From assembly GCF_036785885.1 (NCBI RefSeq), contig NC_092323.1, forward strand, positions 25,366,501 through 25,430,500: a stretch of DNA of 64,000 nucleotides, in the 5' to 3' direction. The DNA comes from Coffea arabica (taxonomy: Eukaryota > Streptophyta > Magnoliopsida > Gentianales > Rubiaceae). Under the pieces are notes generated by a model, which saw nothing but the letters and a program-made list of their open reading frames with translations, was not told the origin of the DNA and searched no databases. Shown here piece after piece: positions 47,901 through 58,098 of this stretch. The stretch's first letter is position 1; each line of letters opens with the position of its first letter. Position numbers and translations under genes: made by a program.

Positions 47901-48804
47901 TTTCTTCTATTCATGTATTATTTGCTTTAGATTTTATCCATGAACTTGTTGTTCATCAAATGGATGTCAAAACAACTTTTTTAAATGCTGATTTAGAAGA
48001 AGAAATTTATATGTTTCAACCCAAGGAATGTGTTGTATCTGGACAAGAAAATAAGGTGTGTAAATTAATTAAGTCTCTTTATGGCCTAAAACAAGATCCT
48101 AAATAGTGAGATGAAAATTTTGATCAACTATTGATAAAAGAAGGATTCTCGTCTGTAGAAGTTGATAAATGTGTATACACTAAAGTTGTGAATAATTAGT
48201 ATGTGATGATTAGCCTATATGTGGATGATATGTTTATATTTGGTACAAGTATAGATATTGTTAAAAGTACCAAATATTTTCTATCTTCTAATTTTGATAT
48301 GAAAGATTTGGGTGAAACTAAAATGATATTAGGTGTTAAAATCATAAGGAGAGATAATGATATAATGTTATCACAAGAACATTATACAAAAAGACTTCTT
48401 AGGAAGTTTAAAAATTATGATATCAGCCTATTAGCACTCCTTATGATGCTAACACTCAATTAAAGAAAAATAACGATGATCTAGTTGCTCAGTCTAAATA
48501 TGCTCAGATTATTGAGAGTCTAATGCATTTAATGAATTTCACAAGACTTGATATAGCATATGCTGTGACTCACAATCCCAATCGTAAGCATTGGTTTGCA
48601 TTAGTCAAACTAATGAAATATTTGAGAGGTATCATGAATTATGGTATCTTGTATTGTAGATTTCTCACTATATTAGAAGGGTACAGTAATGCTAATTGGA
48701 TCTCTGATTCAAATGAGACAAAATTCACAAGTGGTTATGTGTTCACCATTGGTGGTACATTAGCACAGAAGTCAGCTAGGCAGACAATTATTGTTAGGTT
48801 AACT
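44989..48804 (+). pseudogene. Copia polyprotein, first part (gag to RNase H start), broken
   Basis: Gag starts near 44989 (MTSNNVNTSQPA). Its best preserved part is 45324-45977, with a zinc knuckle C-Y-I-C-G-K-L-G-H-H-A-A-Q-C (45745-45786). Protease remains (EWIVD, frameshifted) lie near 45905. Integrase is found at 46500-46900 (YYITFINDYSRYTKLYLF, then VAERKNRTLQKMM). RT begins at about 47270, is partly duplicated, and continues to DVKTTFLNADLEEEIYMF, SLYGLKQD and YVDDM (48217-48231). RNase H starts at about 48650 and stops at 48804, where the hAT-like element is inserted. Stops and frameshifts occur throughout. Confidence 0.88.
47271..47998 (+). repeat. 364-bp tandem duplication of the RT start
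   Basis: 'aacttattctgat' at 47271 and 'aacttattttgat' at 47635 start two units. Both encode the block around KRKYNSDGSIEKYK and VTRISSIH. The first unit has more stops, and the second continues into the rest of RT. Confidence 0.88.
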
Positions 48805-49349
48805 CAGTGTTATCAAAATCGTGATCCGGATATTAGGATCGTACGATCCAGATAACCAAAATCCATCCGGATCGTATTCGGAATCGCAAATTGCATTAAT
48901 CTACATAAGATCGGGTAGGATCGTACGACCCTATGATCCTACCTCGATCCTACAAATTTTTGTAAATTTGTGAAATATGGGTTCCACTTTGCAAGTAAAT
49001 GAAAATATTTGGGGTAGGTTTGTAATTTATCAAAAAATTGCAACCTTTATTTACAATTTTTTAACAATTTTTGCCTCAAAAAGTCAAAAAAGCTCCTATT
49101 CTTCTCATCTTCTCCTCTCCTCAGCCCTCTGTCACTTCTTCAGTCTTCACTTTTCACTTCTTCTCCACCGCTGTTTGAAACCCTAGTTTATCTGTCAAAC
49201 CACCACCGCTGCAGCTCCTACCAACGAGACGAAATCTCTGCTGCTTCTACCAGGTACCAACAAGCTGCAGCTTCAAGGCTTCAAGCTAGATTTTGGTGAC
49301 TTCAAGACGAAATCTCCTCTATTGCCGCCGGACTTTGGCAGACTCAATT

Positions 49350-49655
49350 GTAGCTCTGGTTTTGAATGCCAACAGGGAAATGTCTAAGGTGGTAGTGGAA
49401 TCAAAACCTGTGGTGAGTGAGGAAGAAGATGCAAGGAAAGCTGAAAAAATAGTACATGCACTCCTTGTTTCTCTTTTTGGAGATGTGAAATTTGGGGAGA
49501 ATGGTAAACTGGGGATAAGTGTTGACGGCAACATCGCATACCTTGATAAATAAAGTCGAGATGTGGAAAGTGAAAATGAAGGCCTCAAGGAACACGTGAG
49601 GGTGGCATTCCAGCAAATAAGAAGTGCTGTAAAGCCAATCCCTCTTTCAGCTTAA
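49350..49655 (+). pseudogene. CPSF73-I C-terminal fragment inside the hAT-like element
   Basis: One forward frame reads KIVHALLVSLFGDVKFGENG, ISVDGNIAYLDK, then (after TAA at 49551-49553) SRDVESENEGLKEHV and SAVKPIPLSA-stop at 49653-49655. These words match from memory the C-terminal domain of plant CPSF73-I, the endonuclease subunit of the pre-mRNA 3'-end processing complex. The in-frame TAA probably replaces CAA (Gln). The catalytic metallo-beta-lactamase/beta-CASP part is absent. This is a captured 3' gene fragment and cannot be an active nuclease. Confidence 0.75.
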
Positions 49656-49949
49656 GCCATTTTTCTCGTCTTCTTTCTTTTAGTTCATCAACTGGGTCCA
49701 ATCCAAACTATGTGTTCAGCATTTTGGTTGGCCTAAAGAGTAGAAATGAGTTGCTAATTTCAATTTTGTGATTCTATAGCATGAGAATGCTTGTATGCCC
49801 TATAGGTTCAAACAAACACTATTTTAAATTCCAATCTTTTGGGCTAATTACCTGGATAGCAGCATGGCTCCATTATTTTGAAGTATTCTCGTCCCTTCCA
49901 GGCTTGCTCTTTGGTAATGTTCACCTTTTACTTCTAAATTTCCTTTGGC

Positions 49950-50267
49950 TTGTTTGATTTTTTTTTTTTTGGTTGCAACATGGATAAGCATGTCTACTGC
50001 GAAACACACTTGGTGGACAACTCAACCCTCTTTTCGCACCTAATGAGCAGCTGTTACAGGCTTACAACACATTCAAAACTCGAAAATGATGTTCAAATGG
50101 GAACTAATGATTTGAATGATACTAATTTGGATGGTGATGAAGATAATGCCGAAGATGAATCCCAAAAGAATTGGGATGGTAAAGATAATTGGGAAAATAA
50201 TAATTTTGATATGTGGGTTATGGGGATAATGAATTTGATGAAAATGATTAGTTATAAATTAATGTAA
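49950..50267 (+). other. Acidic ORF in the hAT-like element
   Basis: An ORF with the acidic, Asn-rich stretch DLNDTNLDGDEDNAEDESQK. It could be the end of a degraded transposase or simply low-complexity sequence. Unrecognised. Confidence 0.25.
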
Positions 50268-50738
50268 TTCTGAATTATTATGATACTTGAAAATGATGAA
50301 TTGTTACTATTTTATTTTTTATTTTGCATGTTTGTTTTAACTTGACAGATGACATTTTAGTAGTTTTTGATCTTGAAAATCTTGGATTTGGATGTTTGGC
50401 ATTTTAGTATTTGTGGAAGTTGATGATTATTTTATATTTGAAATTATGATTGTATAAACTATAAAGCATTTGGTTTTAAGACTTGAAATCATGATAGATA
50501 ACTATTTATGTTCTCTTCTTTATTACTTGTCAGATAGTAAGTAAAAAATGCTATATATTTATGAGTAACTTATTTATTTGATATCTTTTAAGATGTACAA
50601 AATGGTATATGAATTTCAAATTCATTAATTTTGTAAATTTAGGAGCTTTTGGTAGGATCTTACGATCCTATGATCCGATTCTGTGAAACTAAAATCGATC
50701 CTACGTAGGATCCCGATTTTACAAACCTTGGATTAACT

Positions 50739-51060
50739 ATGGAATCAGAGTTTATAGTTCTAGAGTTGACTGATTTTAAGGCTAATTAGTTAAGAAATTT
50801 CTTAGCCAATATTGCTCAAACTAAGGATCTATTGCCTCCTGTGTCCATACACTATGATTGTCAAGCTGTAATTGCTATTGCTAAAAATAAATTATATGAT
50901 TGTAAAAGTCGACATATGAAATTAAGACATGATGTTGTAAAACAGTTGCTTAAAGATAGAATTATTTTCATTGATTTTGTGAAGTTCTAGTTAAACTTGG
51001 CCGATCCTCTGACTAAACCCGTAGGAAGAAAATTAGTTCTTTAAATTACAAGGAAAATGG
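50739..51060 (+). pseudogene. Copia RNase H, C-terminal part
   Basis: After the hAT-like insertion the reading resumes with MESEFIVLELTDFKAN, then LRNFLANIAQT, SIHYDCQAVIAIAKNKLYD, RHMKLRHDVVKQLLKD, and LADPLTKPVGRKLVL. These are the conserved copia RNase H blocks. Stops at the tryptophan position (TAG, near 50785) and at FVKF-stop break it. Confidence 0.88.
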
Positions 51061-51630
51061 GACTGAGACCAGCAATTTGTCAATAGAGACGGTAACCCAA
51101 CCTATGTGATTGGTGATCTCATGAAGTAGGTTCATATGAGTAATAACAAGTCAATATTGACTATAAAGCAGTTCAAATTTGAGTCCAGATAAGTGTTTTA
51201 ACTGCTAGTAATTGGGAGGTTGAGTTTAAAACTCTTAATGAGTTCATATCCCGTTAAGGAGGTGTATTTAAAATAGTATATACTTGATGAATTTACCTAT
51301 ATGAGAGTGGAGTGGGACCGCTCCTATAAGATTTTTTGGCCGAATCTTTAGAGTTTTCATGAATAACTAGGTAGGCGTATCACCTAAAAGCGCAAATTCG
51401 TGTTAACAGCAAATTTGTGGATTGCAATATGATTGATAAGATCTTTGTCATATAACAAGAATTATTGGTTTATAGAAATTCATATTTCACCAATATTCTA
51501 TAGGACGTGTTTTATCAATTTAAGTTTGGTTCATAATTAAAAAAGACACCAAATTAAACTAATTACATTACACCCCAAATAAATCCAACAGATTATTTTC
51601 TATTTACTCTTTTGTCCAAAATCTTTTGAA
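51061..51630 (+). other. 3' untranslated region of the old copia element
   Basis: Non-coding sequence between the end of RNase H and the 3' polypurine tract. Confidence 0.55.
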
Positions 51631-51642
51631 ATAGGGAAGAGA
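51631..51642 (+). other. Polypurine tract of the old copia element
   Basis: ATAGGGAAGAGA lies directly before the 3' LTR start inferred from alignment with the 5' LTR. Confidence 0.6.
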
Positions 51643-52693
51643 TTATTAAAAATAAATGAGTATTTTAAAAGATTAGCTATTTTTGGGGTGTTTTTCAAAA
51701 AACTTACTGTAGTAGAGTTTTTAGAGTATATTTTGGGATATTTTTAGAAAATATTTTGGAATATTAAAGAGTAGTAGAGTTTTTAAAATATATTTTGGGA
51801 TATTTTTTAAACATTAAAAAAAATTAAACTACTCTTTAAAGTACCTTTTAGAGTACTTTTTAAAAATTTTTGGCCTTCGGCCACGTGGCAAAAGGATACG
51901 GCGGAACGTGGGGGACAAGTGGGGCCCACATTGCGGGCCATAGAACCCAGTTCCTCCACATTGAAAAAACCAAAGATACTTCCAATCATTTTATAATGCT
52001 TAGTTTTTTAATGGGTTTGTGTTAGGTTGGTAACTAGTATGGGCGCACGCGTATGAGAGGAAAGTTGAGTTTAGCCGATTTAGTACAAACCGACAAATTT
52101 GCACCCTCCCCTGCATGTGAGTTAAACACAACCCAAGATAATTTTACTCTTTTTTATATTTTATAAGAAGTAAAATTTATTTTTACATTTACAAAAAAGG
52201 ATAACGCTTGACTGTGTTTCACCTCACCAAGATAAGATCTTATCTCATCTTATCTCTTAAACATTCCTTTCTTTCGGTTACAAAAATCAGGCACAAACAT
52301 GCACAAAGTTCTTTTTGTTAACATTTTTTCTGTTACACAAACTCAGGCATGTTTTTTTGTTATTGAAAGTTATCTCTTATCCTCTCCAACGTACACTTTA
52401 TGAAGCCTATAAATATCAGTTACTCTCACTTTAGAAAGTGCACTAAGAGCTTACAATAGTAACCTTCTTGGCAGCTCTCTTCCTCTTCTTCTTCTCCTTT
52501 TCTCCTCTCTACTGGATTTACGCAACGTTTGCTAGTTTTGAACCTTCTTGTTTATAACAAGAAGAAGGTTTGTTTAATCATGAGGAAACATTTTAGCCTC
52601 CTGAAATAGTTCCTTAGGACATTGCTATTAAGCATGACTCAAGCTTTATTTTTATTACGTTTACTTAACATTATTTTGGCTATTTATAAAACA
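51643..52693 (+). repeat. 3' LTR of the old copia element, longer than the 5' LTR
   Basis: It starts TTATTAAAAATAAATGAG (TG mutated) and ends TTTATAAAACA. It has about 270 bp (roughly 51676-51955) absent from the 5' copy, including two 'gtagagtttttaragtatattttggga' units. It has another short block near 52165-52225. Either MITE-like insertions here or deletions in the 5' LTR explain the size difference. Confidence 0.75.
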
Positions 52694-52876
52694 GGAGATA
52701 GAGAAGAAATTGGCACTAAGAATGACAATCATGAACATCATCATGATTTAGTTACTACTGAGCAGGATATTCAGCAGGTTGCTACTCCAGCTCGCCTGAG
52801 TTTTATGTCGGGATTGTTGCCTAAAGTCAAAAGACTTTTCAGTGCTGTGGGGCTCAACAGGTGTACAATATTGTGA
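52694..52876 (+). pseudogene. PASTICCINO1-like FKBP, C-terminal exon, right part
   Basis: GGAGA (right TSD) opens the frame GDREEIGTKNDNHEHHHDL, then RLSFMSGLLPKVKRLFSAVG, ending in L-N-R-C-T-I-L and TGA. I recall a similar 'RRLFSALGL-RCTIL' tail in some plant PAS1-type proteins. The frame continues exactly from the left part (44225-44307) once the copia element is removed. The terminal CTIL looks like a CaaX box, which is an inference. No intron signal is visible inside. Confidence 0.55.
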
Positions 52877-53337
52877 GCTGTAAATAGAAATTGTGAGTTG
52901 TGAATCTAAATATCTCGAGTGAGAGATCTTCGTTTCTATGGTTCCAAATTTCCATTGAACTTTTACCCATCTATGCTTAACAAGACGCCTGATCTATTGA
53001 GGTCTTCTGGGATTGGGGCATGCGAGCAATTAATCAACTGTTATAAATTATTCAATCATGTCTTTAGTGTCATTAATTGGTTTAATATGTGAAGAAAAAG
53101 AAAGGTAAATAAACTGCTTTGTGAGAGAGAGAGATTGACGGACACTAGTTAGCTTATTCCATGGATAATTCCAAATTAGCAATTTGTGTTCTTTCACTAA
53201 TATTAACTTTTGCAAATGCTTTTGTCTACTCATGAGATGAAATTGGACTTTCAATATGGGCCATTGCAAAATTTTGTGGAGTAAATCTGAATTCTGGATC
53301 CCAATTAATATCCTGACAGTCACTTTAGTATCAATAT
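52877..53337. other. Probable 3' UTR and spacer
   Basis: No coding region. It follows the PAS1-like stop and may be its old 3' UTR. Confidence 0.4.
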
Positions 53338-54900
53338 TGACAGGTGCCGAACCTATGCAATAATAATTACTAAAAAGTCCTAATTACCACCACAATTAAT
53401 TATAGAACAAATCCAAGTACTGGAGCAGGGACCCTAGGTGTGGAATGGGTTACTTGATTCACCCTGTTCCCGAAGAGTTTGCTTGATCCGATATACCAGA
53501 TTTGTCTATAAGAATATTAATTTTGCGTACAATGGCAAGTAGGGTCGATTCCACAGGGAGCGGGTAGGAAATTATTTCTTTCCAAATTAGTAGAACAAAA
53601 TTGGAGAATTTTCAATGGGAGGCAAATAAAAATGAAATAAAACAAAATTCAAAACTAACTCACAACGCACAATTTACTAAAAATAGCAATTAATGAAAGT
53701 CTACCCAAAGGATCAACTGCTCAGGCACGGTCCAATTAAATGATCATCGATGCAAAGATATTTCACCCATTCCTCACTAGGTTGGTTATAGCTATCAATA
53801 AGCTCTGACAACCAGTTCCTCCTTACTTTTTCGACAGACAAGGTACGACCATTGACTGTTTTCCTAACCAGATAACAATCCTAGGTACGACCGTAGGAAT
53901 TTAATTATCCAATTGCATTAAAGCTAGAAAAACCCAACCCTACGCTAAGAGGGTTTATTTAAGCTAGATCTTACGTTTCCCCAACATAAAGCCAATGATG
54001 GTGGTCACCACTAGGTATCAACTAAACGAACAATTACGGATTCAATTTAGTTAATGTGACAGTAGGCTATTAAATTAAATCAAATACCCGGCCGTTGATA
54101 TTCAATTAATAAAATACCCATGGACAATTAATTCAGGAAATGCACGAATAGCAATAAATTGGAAGAAATAATGAAGATTCGATTAGATCTCACAGATATT
54201 ATGGACCGCGGTCTCGCGTCGACCTTTGGGTAGAGGAGAAAATTAGTCGCTCCTCATCGTGTCAATCCCGTGTGATTTAATTGAATTCATTCAATTAATT
54301 TCCGAAGAATTGGAAGGGTGAAACAACGAAGGAACAGTTCCTCGTATTTTGCGTCTACGCAGGAGCCGCCAGCACAAAGGAAATCTCACGAAATTTAGAA
54401 GAGTCAAAAGTGAAAAGTGAAAAGGGTCTCGATTGTACAAAGCCCAGATGCAATACGAAAAATCTCCAATGTCTGACCGCTAGCCGAAGAAGAAACAAAA
54501 AAAAAAAGAAAAGCGTCTAACCCAAAAATTGCAAAAAGTAAAACTAAAGCTAAAAGAAGTGATCCCCCCGAATCTTGCTTTTTCCTCCTTTTTATAGCCG
54601 CCGTCAGTAGTATTCCTCCCAGGAGGAGGCTTTTGCCTAAGGGGCGCTGATCCCACGCTTCAAGTTCACGTGGACCGGGGTCCGGCTTTTCGGTAACGTC
54701 TACCTTGTCTGGCGTGGCCACGCCCTGAGATGAAAGGTCTTCTGGAAATTTATCTCAAGATATCATTTTTAATGCTAACCACCTACAATTCACACAAATA
54801 TTAAATATGAGTGAAATTCCATTTCTTAGCACCATGAATAGCCAAAATTAGGACAAGATGACAATGCAAAATGTGCCAAATAACTGCTCTATCAAATATG
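53338..54900. mobile_element. Unclassified retroelement-derived repeat
   Basis: It begins with 'tgacaggtgccgaacctatg' and contains 'ggcaagtagggtcgattcc', a type of leader/LTR motif I recall as dispersed in plant LTR retrotransposons. It also has 'ctggcgtggccacgccctgag', a GC-rich palindrome, near 54708. No protein domain or TSD was found; the ends are approximate. Confidence 0.4.
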
Positions 54901-55068
54901 CATTTAAAAATCCTATTCCTGACGATCACCTAAGTATTAATCTGCATTTAATAGTTTGTAGTCCTATTTACCTTTTTGGGCGAGAAAAATTGGAAAGACC
55001 AGAGTCGGTTTAGAAATATGTCAATGAGAACTGAAAGCGTTTCCTTTTTGTTCTTTTTCCCCCTTCAC

Positions 55069-55104
<36 letters not shown>
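55069..55104. repeat. (AAT)n microsatellite
   Basis: Twelve AAT units, followed by an imperfect (GAT)n stretch at about 55114-55138. Confidence 0.95.
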
Positions 55105-55106
<2 letters not shown>

Positions 55107-55816
55107 CTGACAAGATGATGATGATGGTGATGATAATAATAAATTAAACAAGTTGTAGCTTGAATGAGGTCACACTAGGTCCACACTAAAGATCTTCTTT
55201 TATTGTATGTTGTAAAGTAGTTTTATGCACGTGCATGGTACATGGGTGAAATCATTAGTAGTTTAATTTTCAAGATGAAGAAATAAAATTTGAATTAGTT
55301 ATTCTTGAAATATGTGTATTATAATGATATTTTGCATTAGTTACTTTTAAAGTATATATGTATATTGAACGGACAGCTCGTACCATGAAATGTATTTGAT
55401 TTAAATCAATCAAATATAATAAATTAAAATTAGTTCTAAGAAGTGGGACTTTTGCTTCAACCTTTGATTTTGATTTTTATTTTTGACTTGTCCTAAACTC
55501 CATTAATCTTCTCATCTAAATTTCTCTTAAATCATAGTATTACCTTAGTCATTTTGGAGTATATTATGTAAAATCACTTTCTAATGTATAAGCATGCATT
55601 AAACAACTTTTGAATAGGAGTGTGAATTATGTGATTGTGAGCATTTAGAATAAAAGCAAAGTCTAAAAATAACACATAAAGAAAGAAAATTAAATAACTA
55701 GCATGACATACAGAGATGTGGATTTCTTACTTTTATTTTATTGTTAGAAAATACTTATTTGTGTGCAAATTACAAGTATATATTATAAAGAACTTACTTG
55801 TGAAAAAAGACGAGAG

Positions 55817-55880
55817 TGGGGAGGAAGAATGGGGAGGGAGGGAGGAGAGAGGTGGGGGAAAGAGGGAGGGAGGAAGAGCA
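55817..55880 (+). repeat. Purine-only G-rich tract
   Basis: Nearly uninterrupted purines with runs GGGG, GGGG, GGG, GGG, GGGGG, GGG, GGG. The composition allows G-quadruplex or triplex structures. Confidence 0.8.
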
Positions 55881-57621
55881 AAAAAATAAGGAAGGATGAC
55901 GACTAGTGGTGATGTCTGGAAGAAGAAAGAAATTTAAAATTTATTTTATTTTATTATTTTACTTTTTTTAGTGTATTTGAGTGTGTATTTTTTAAGTTAT
56001 TTTTGGAATTTGTTACTAAAGAGTATGATAAATTTATGAGTTTGACATCTGTCCAACCTTGCTCGACCCATTATGTTTAATGGGCTTGTGGGCCAAATCC
56101 ACATATGGAACAACTATTTATAACTCAAGATTGGTATGGGGTCTAGTAAGTTGAAAACCTTCCATTTTGTATAATTTGAAATCAAAATAGACATTTCGTA
56201 TTCATTGTCATCCTACCCATATTTATAGAACAACTGAATACATAAGAAATACGTAGATTACGTCTTCTATTCATATCTTCATTTCTGCTAAGTTTTCTTT
56301 TAGCTTTCTCCCAACAACAAATTACTGAAAATCCTTTCTTCCCTCATTCTTCAAGATTTAAAAGACATCCATTTTAAGAATAATCTCTGGTGAGAAATAA
56401 TGGAGTTGAAATCAAGTTGCACAAGTTGTAACCACCATGTTTGACAAGATTCCCTTCGACAATCCCTCCAGAAATGGGAGGGATTGCTCCCCTATTTCGG
56501 TAAAAATTTTTGCCTTGAATCCCTCTAGCAATTCCTCTACGGATTCTCGGAGGGATTTGAACAGACTTTCTTTTTCATCAAATTTCATCATTTTCTTGCT
56601 TATGTAGCTCAGATCACATTCGAAACTCGTCATCCTTGCGAACTTTAGGATTTCAATCAACATAACGCAAGCTTATTTCTTGTCCAAAATGAAGTCAATT
56701 TCCAACTCCTACAAAAACAATCAAAACATGCGAGTAAAAGGGACAAAAAGCTCATTCAAATTCTAAGTAGCATTTAGAACTAAGTCTAGCCAAAATGGAC
56801 CATTTTTTTATTATAAATGTTGAAAAAGTGACTAGAAATAATATAAAATATCATCCAAATATAATACAAAATAGTCACTTATCACTTAGTACTTGCTTTA
56901 GTATTTGATAATACTTATATTATAACCTATTGGTTTTTTCAATATTATAGAAATCCAAGTGCCTTTTAATAATTATTTACTACCATAAACTTGTATTTTA
57001 TAACTAATTTATGATTATTAGTACAAACCATAGATATTTAAATATTATTTAGACAAGTGGTAATTTTTATCATATTTGTATTATTTTTAGTCAAACAATT
57101 AGGTAATAGTTTTTACTTTATTTAACTTTGATAGTACTTTTTTGGTATTTTAAAGTACTACTGCTATAACTTATGATCTTTTGAATGCTAAACAAAATTA
57201 AGGATTCATTTGGCACCAATATACTCATAAAATTTGTCTTTTACAACTATTTCATTATTATTAATACAATCAATGATAATGAGACTTTGCAACACTATTA
57301 AAATAGAAGGCAATTTTTACCATATTTTGATAGTGTTAATAGTCAACCAATTCTGTAGTACATTTTAAGTATATTAGACAGTATTGGTTTCATTTTTCAT
57401 AATACTTGTTTTGGTACTTGATAATACTAATGCAATAGCCTATTGGACATTACAGAATTTGAGTACCTTTTGACACTTATATATTTTCAAAAATTTATAA
57501 TTTAAAAGTACTTTATAATCACTGGTACAGAGTATGGTCGTAAAATTTTGAAATATTATTTAGATAAGAGATAATTTTTATTGTATTTGACAATACCATT
57601 ACTCAAACAATTAGACAATAG

Positions 57622-57747
57622 AACATAAAATAGGTAGAGAATGTCTTCTTTTTTTTTTGTATTTTTACCATTAGGGTTGATTTTGGTTTGATTAGTTGGT
57701 GAGGTTTTGATATATCAATAAAATAACTATCTTGGTAAAAAAAAGGG
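57622..57747 (+). mobile_element. Short retroposon-like insertion (SINE or LINE tail)
   Basis: About 126 bp ending in TTGGTAAAAAAAAGGG, flanked by 'aacaattagacaatag' and 'aacaattagatagtag'. The 3' part 'gatatatcaataaaat' is typical of LINE 3' ends. It lies within the tandem repeat, where its absence in other units shows it was added. Confidence 0.5.
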
Positions 57748-58098
57748 AACAATTAGATAGTAGTATCTTTTACTATATTCAATAGTACTATTTTCAATTT
57801 TTATAATACTTCTTTTTGTATTTCATAGTACTAATACTATTACTTAATGATCTTTTGTATGCTAGAAAAGTTTAACAGTTTATTTAGCACTATATACTCA
57901 TAAAATATGTAATTTACAATCATTGAATGAAGTCTCACAACACTATCACAAAGGAAAGTAGTTTTTTTTTATGATATTTTGATAGTAGTATTAGTCAAAC
58001 AATTGGATAGTATATTTTCAGTAAATTGGACAAGACTATTTTTAATTTTTATAGTACTTCTTTTAGTATTTAATATTACTAATTTTATAGTCTATTGA

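Larger units (their letters stand above)
48805..50730. mobile_element. hAT-like TIR transposon carrying a captured gene fragment
   Basis: The left end CAGTGTTATCAAAATCGTGATCC partly mirrors the right end (complement CAAGGTTTGTAAAATCGGGATCC). The flanks are GGTTAACT (48797-48804) and GATTAACT (50731-50738), an 8-bp TSD with one change. Removal rejoins the copia RNase H in frame (TIIVRLT then MESEF). Subterminal palindromes 'ggatcgtacgatcc' and variants occur at both ends, as in hAT binding regions. Inside are a CPSF73-I-like C-terminal fragment and an acidic ORF. Confidence 0.82.
44308..52693 (+). mobile_element. Old Ty1/copia element (Tork-like?), nested and degenerate
   Basis: Related but diverged LTRs (44308-44976 and 51643-52693) enclose gag, protease, integrase, RT and RNase H remnants in copia order. 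The TSD is TGAGA/GGAGA with one change. Removing the element restores a continuous host reading frame. Many stops, a partial RT duplication and a 1.9-kb hAT-like insertion show great age. Integrase and RT wording (PESSGVAERKNRTLQKMM, KYLKVWECLAK) suggests the Tork lineage, tentatively. Confidence 0.85.
54901..56780. other. No recognisable gene
   Basis: AT-rich intergenic DNA with a microsatellite and a G-rich tract (listed separately). The reverse ORF at 56412-56663 is open but unrecognised. Confidence 0.45.

Noticed and set aside
54404..54721. Reverse ORF with a hydrophobic stretch
   Set aside because: It is inside a dispersed retroelement-derived repeat and looks like chance.
56412..56663. 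Reverse ORF of 83 residues
   Set aside because: It is open with a plausible helical composition but has no recognisable family, promoter or splice context; left uncalled.
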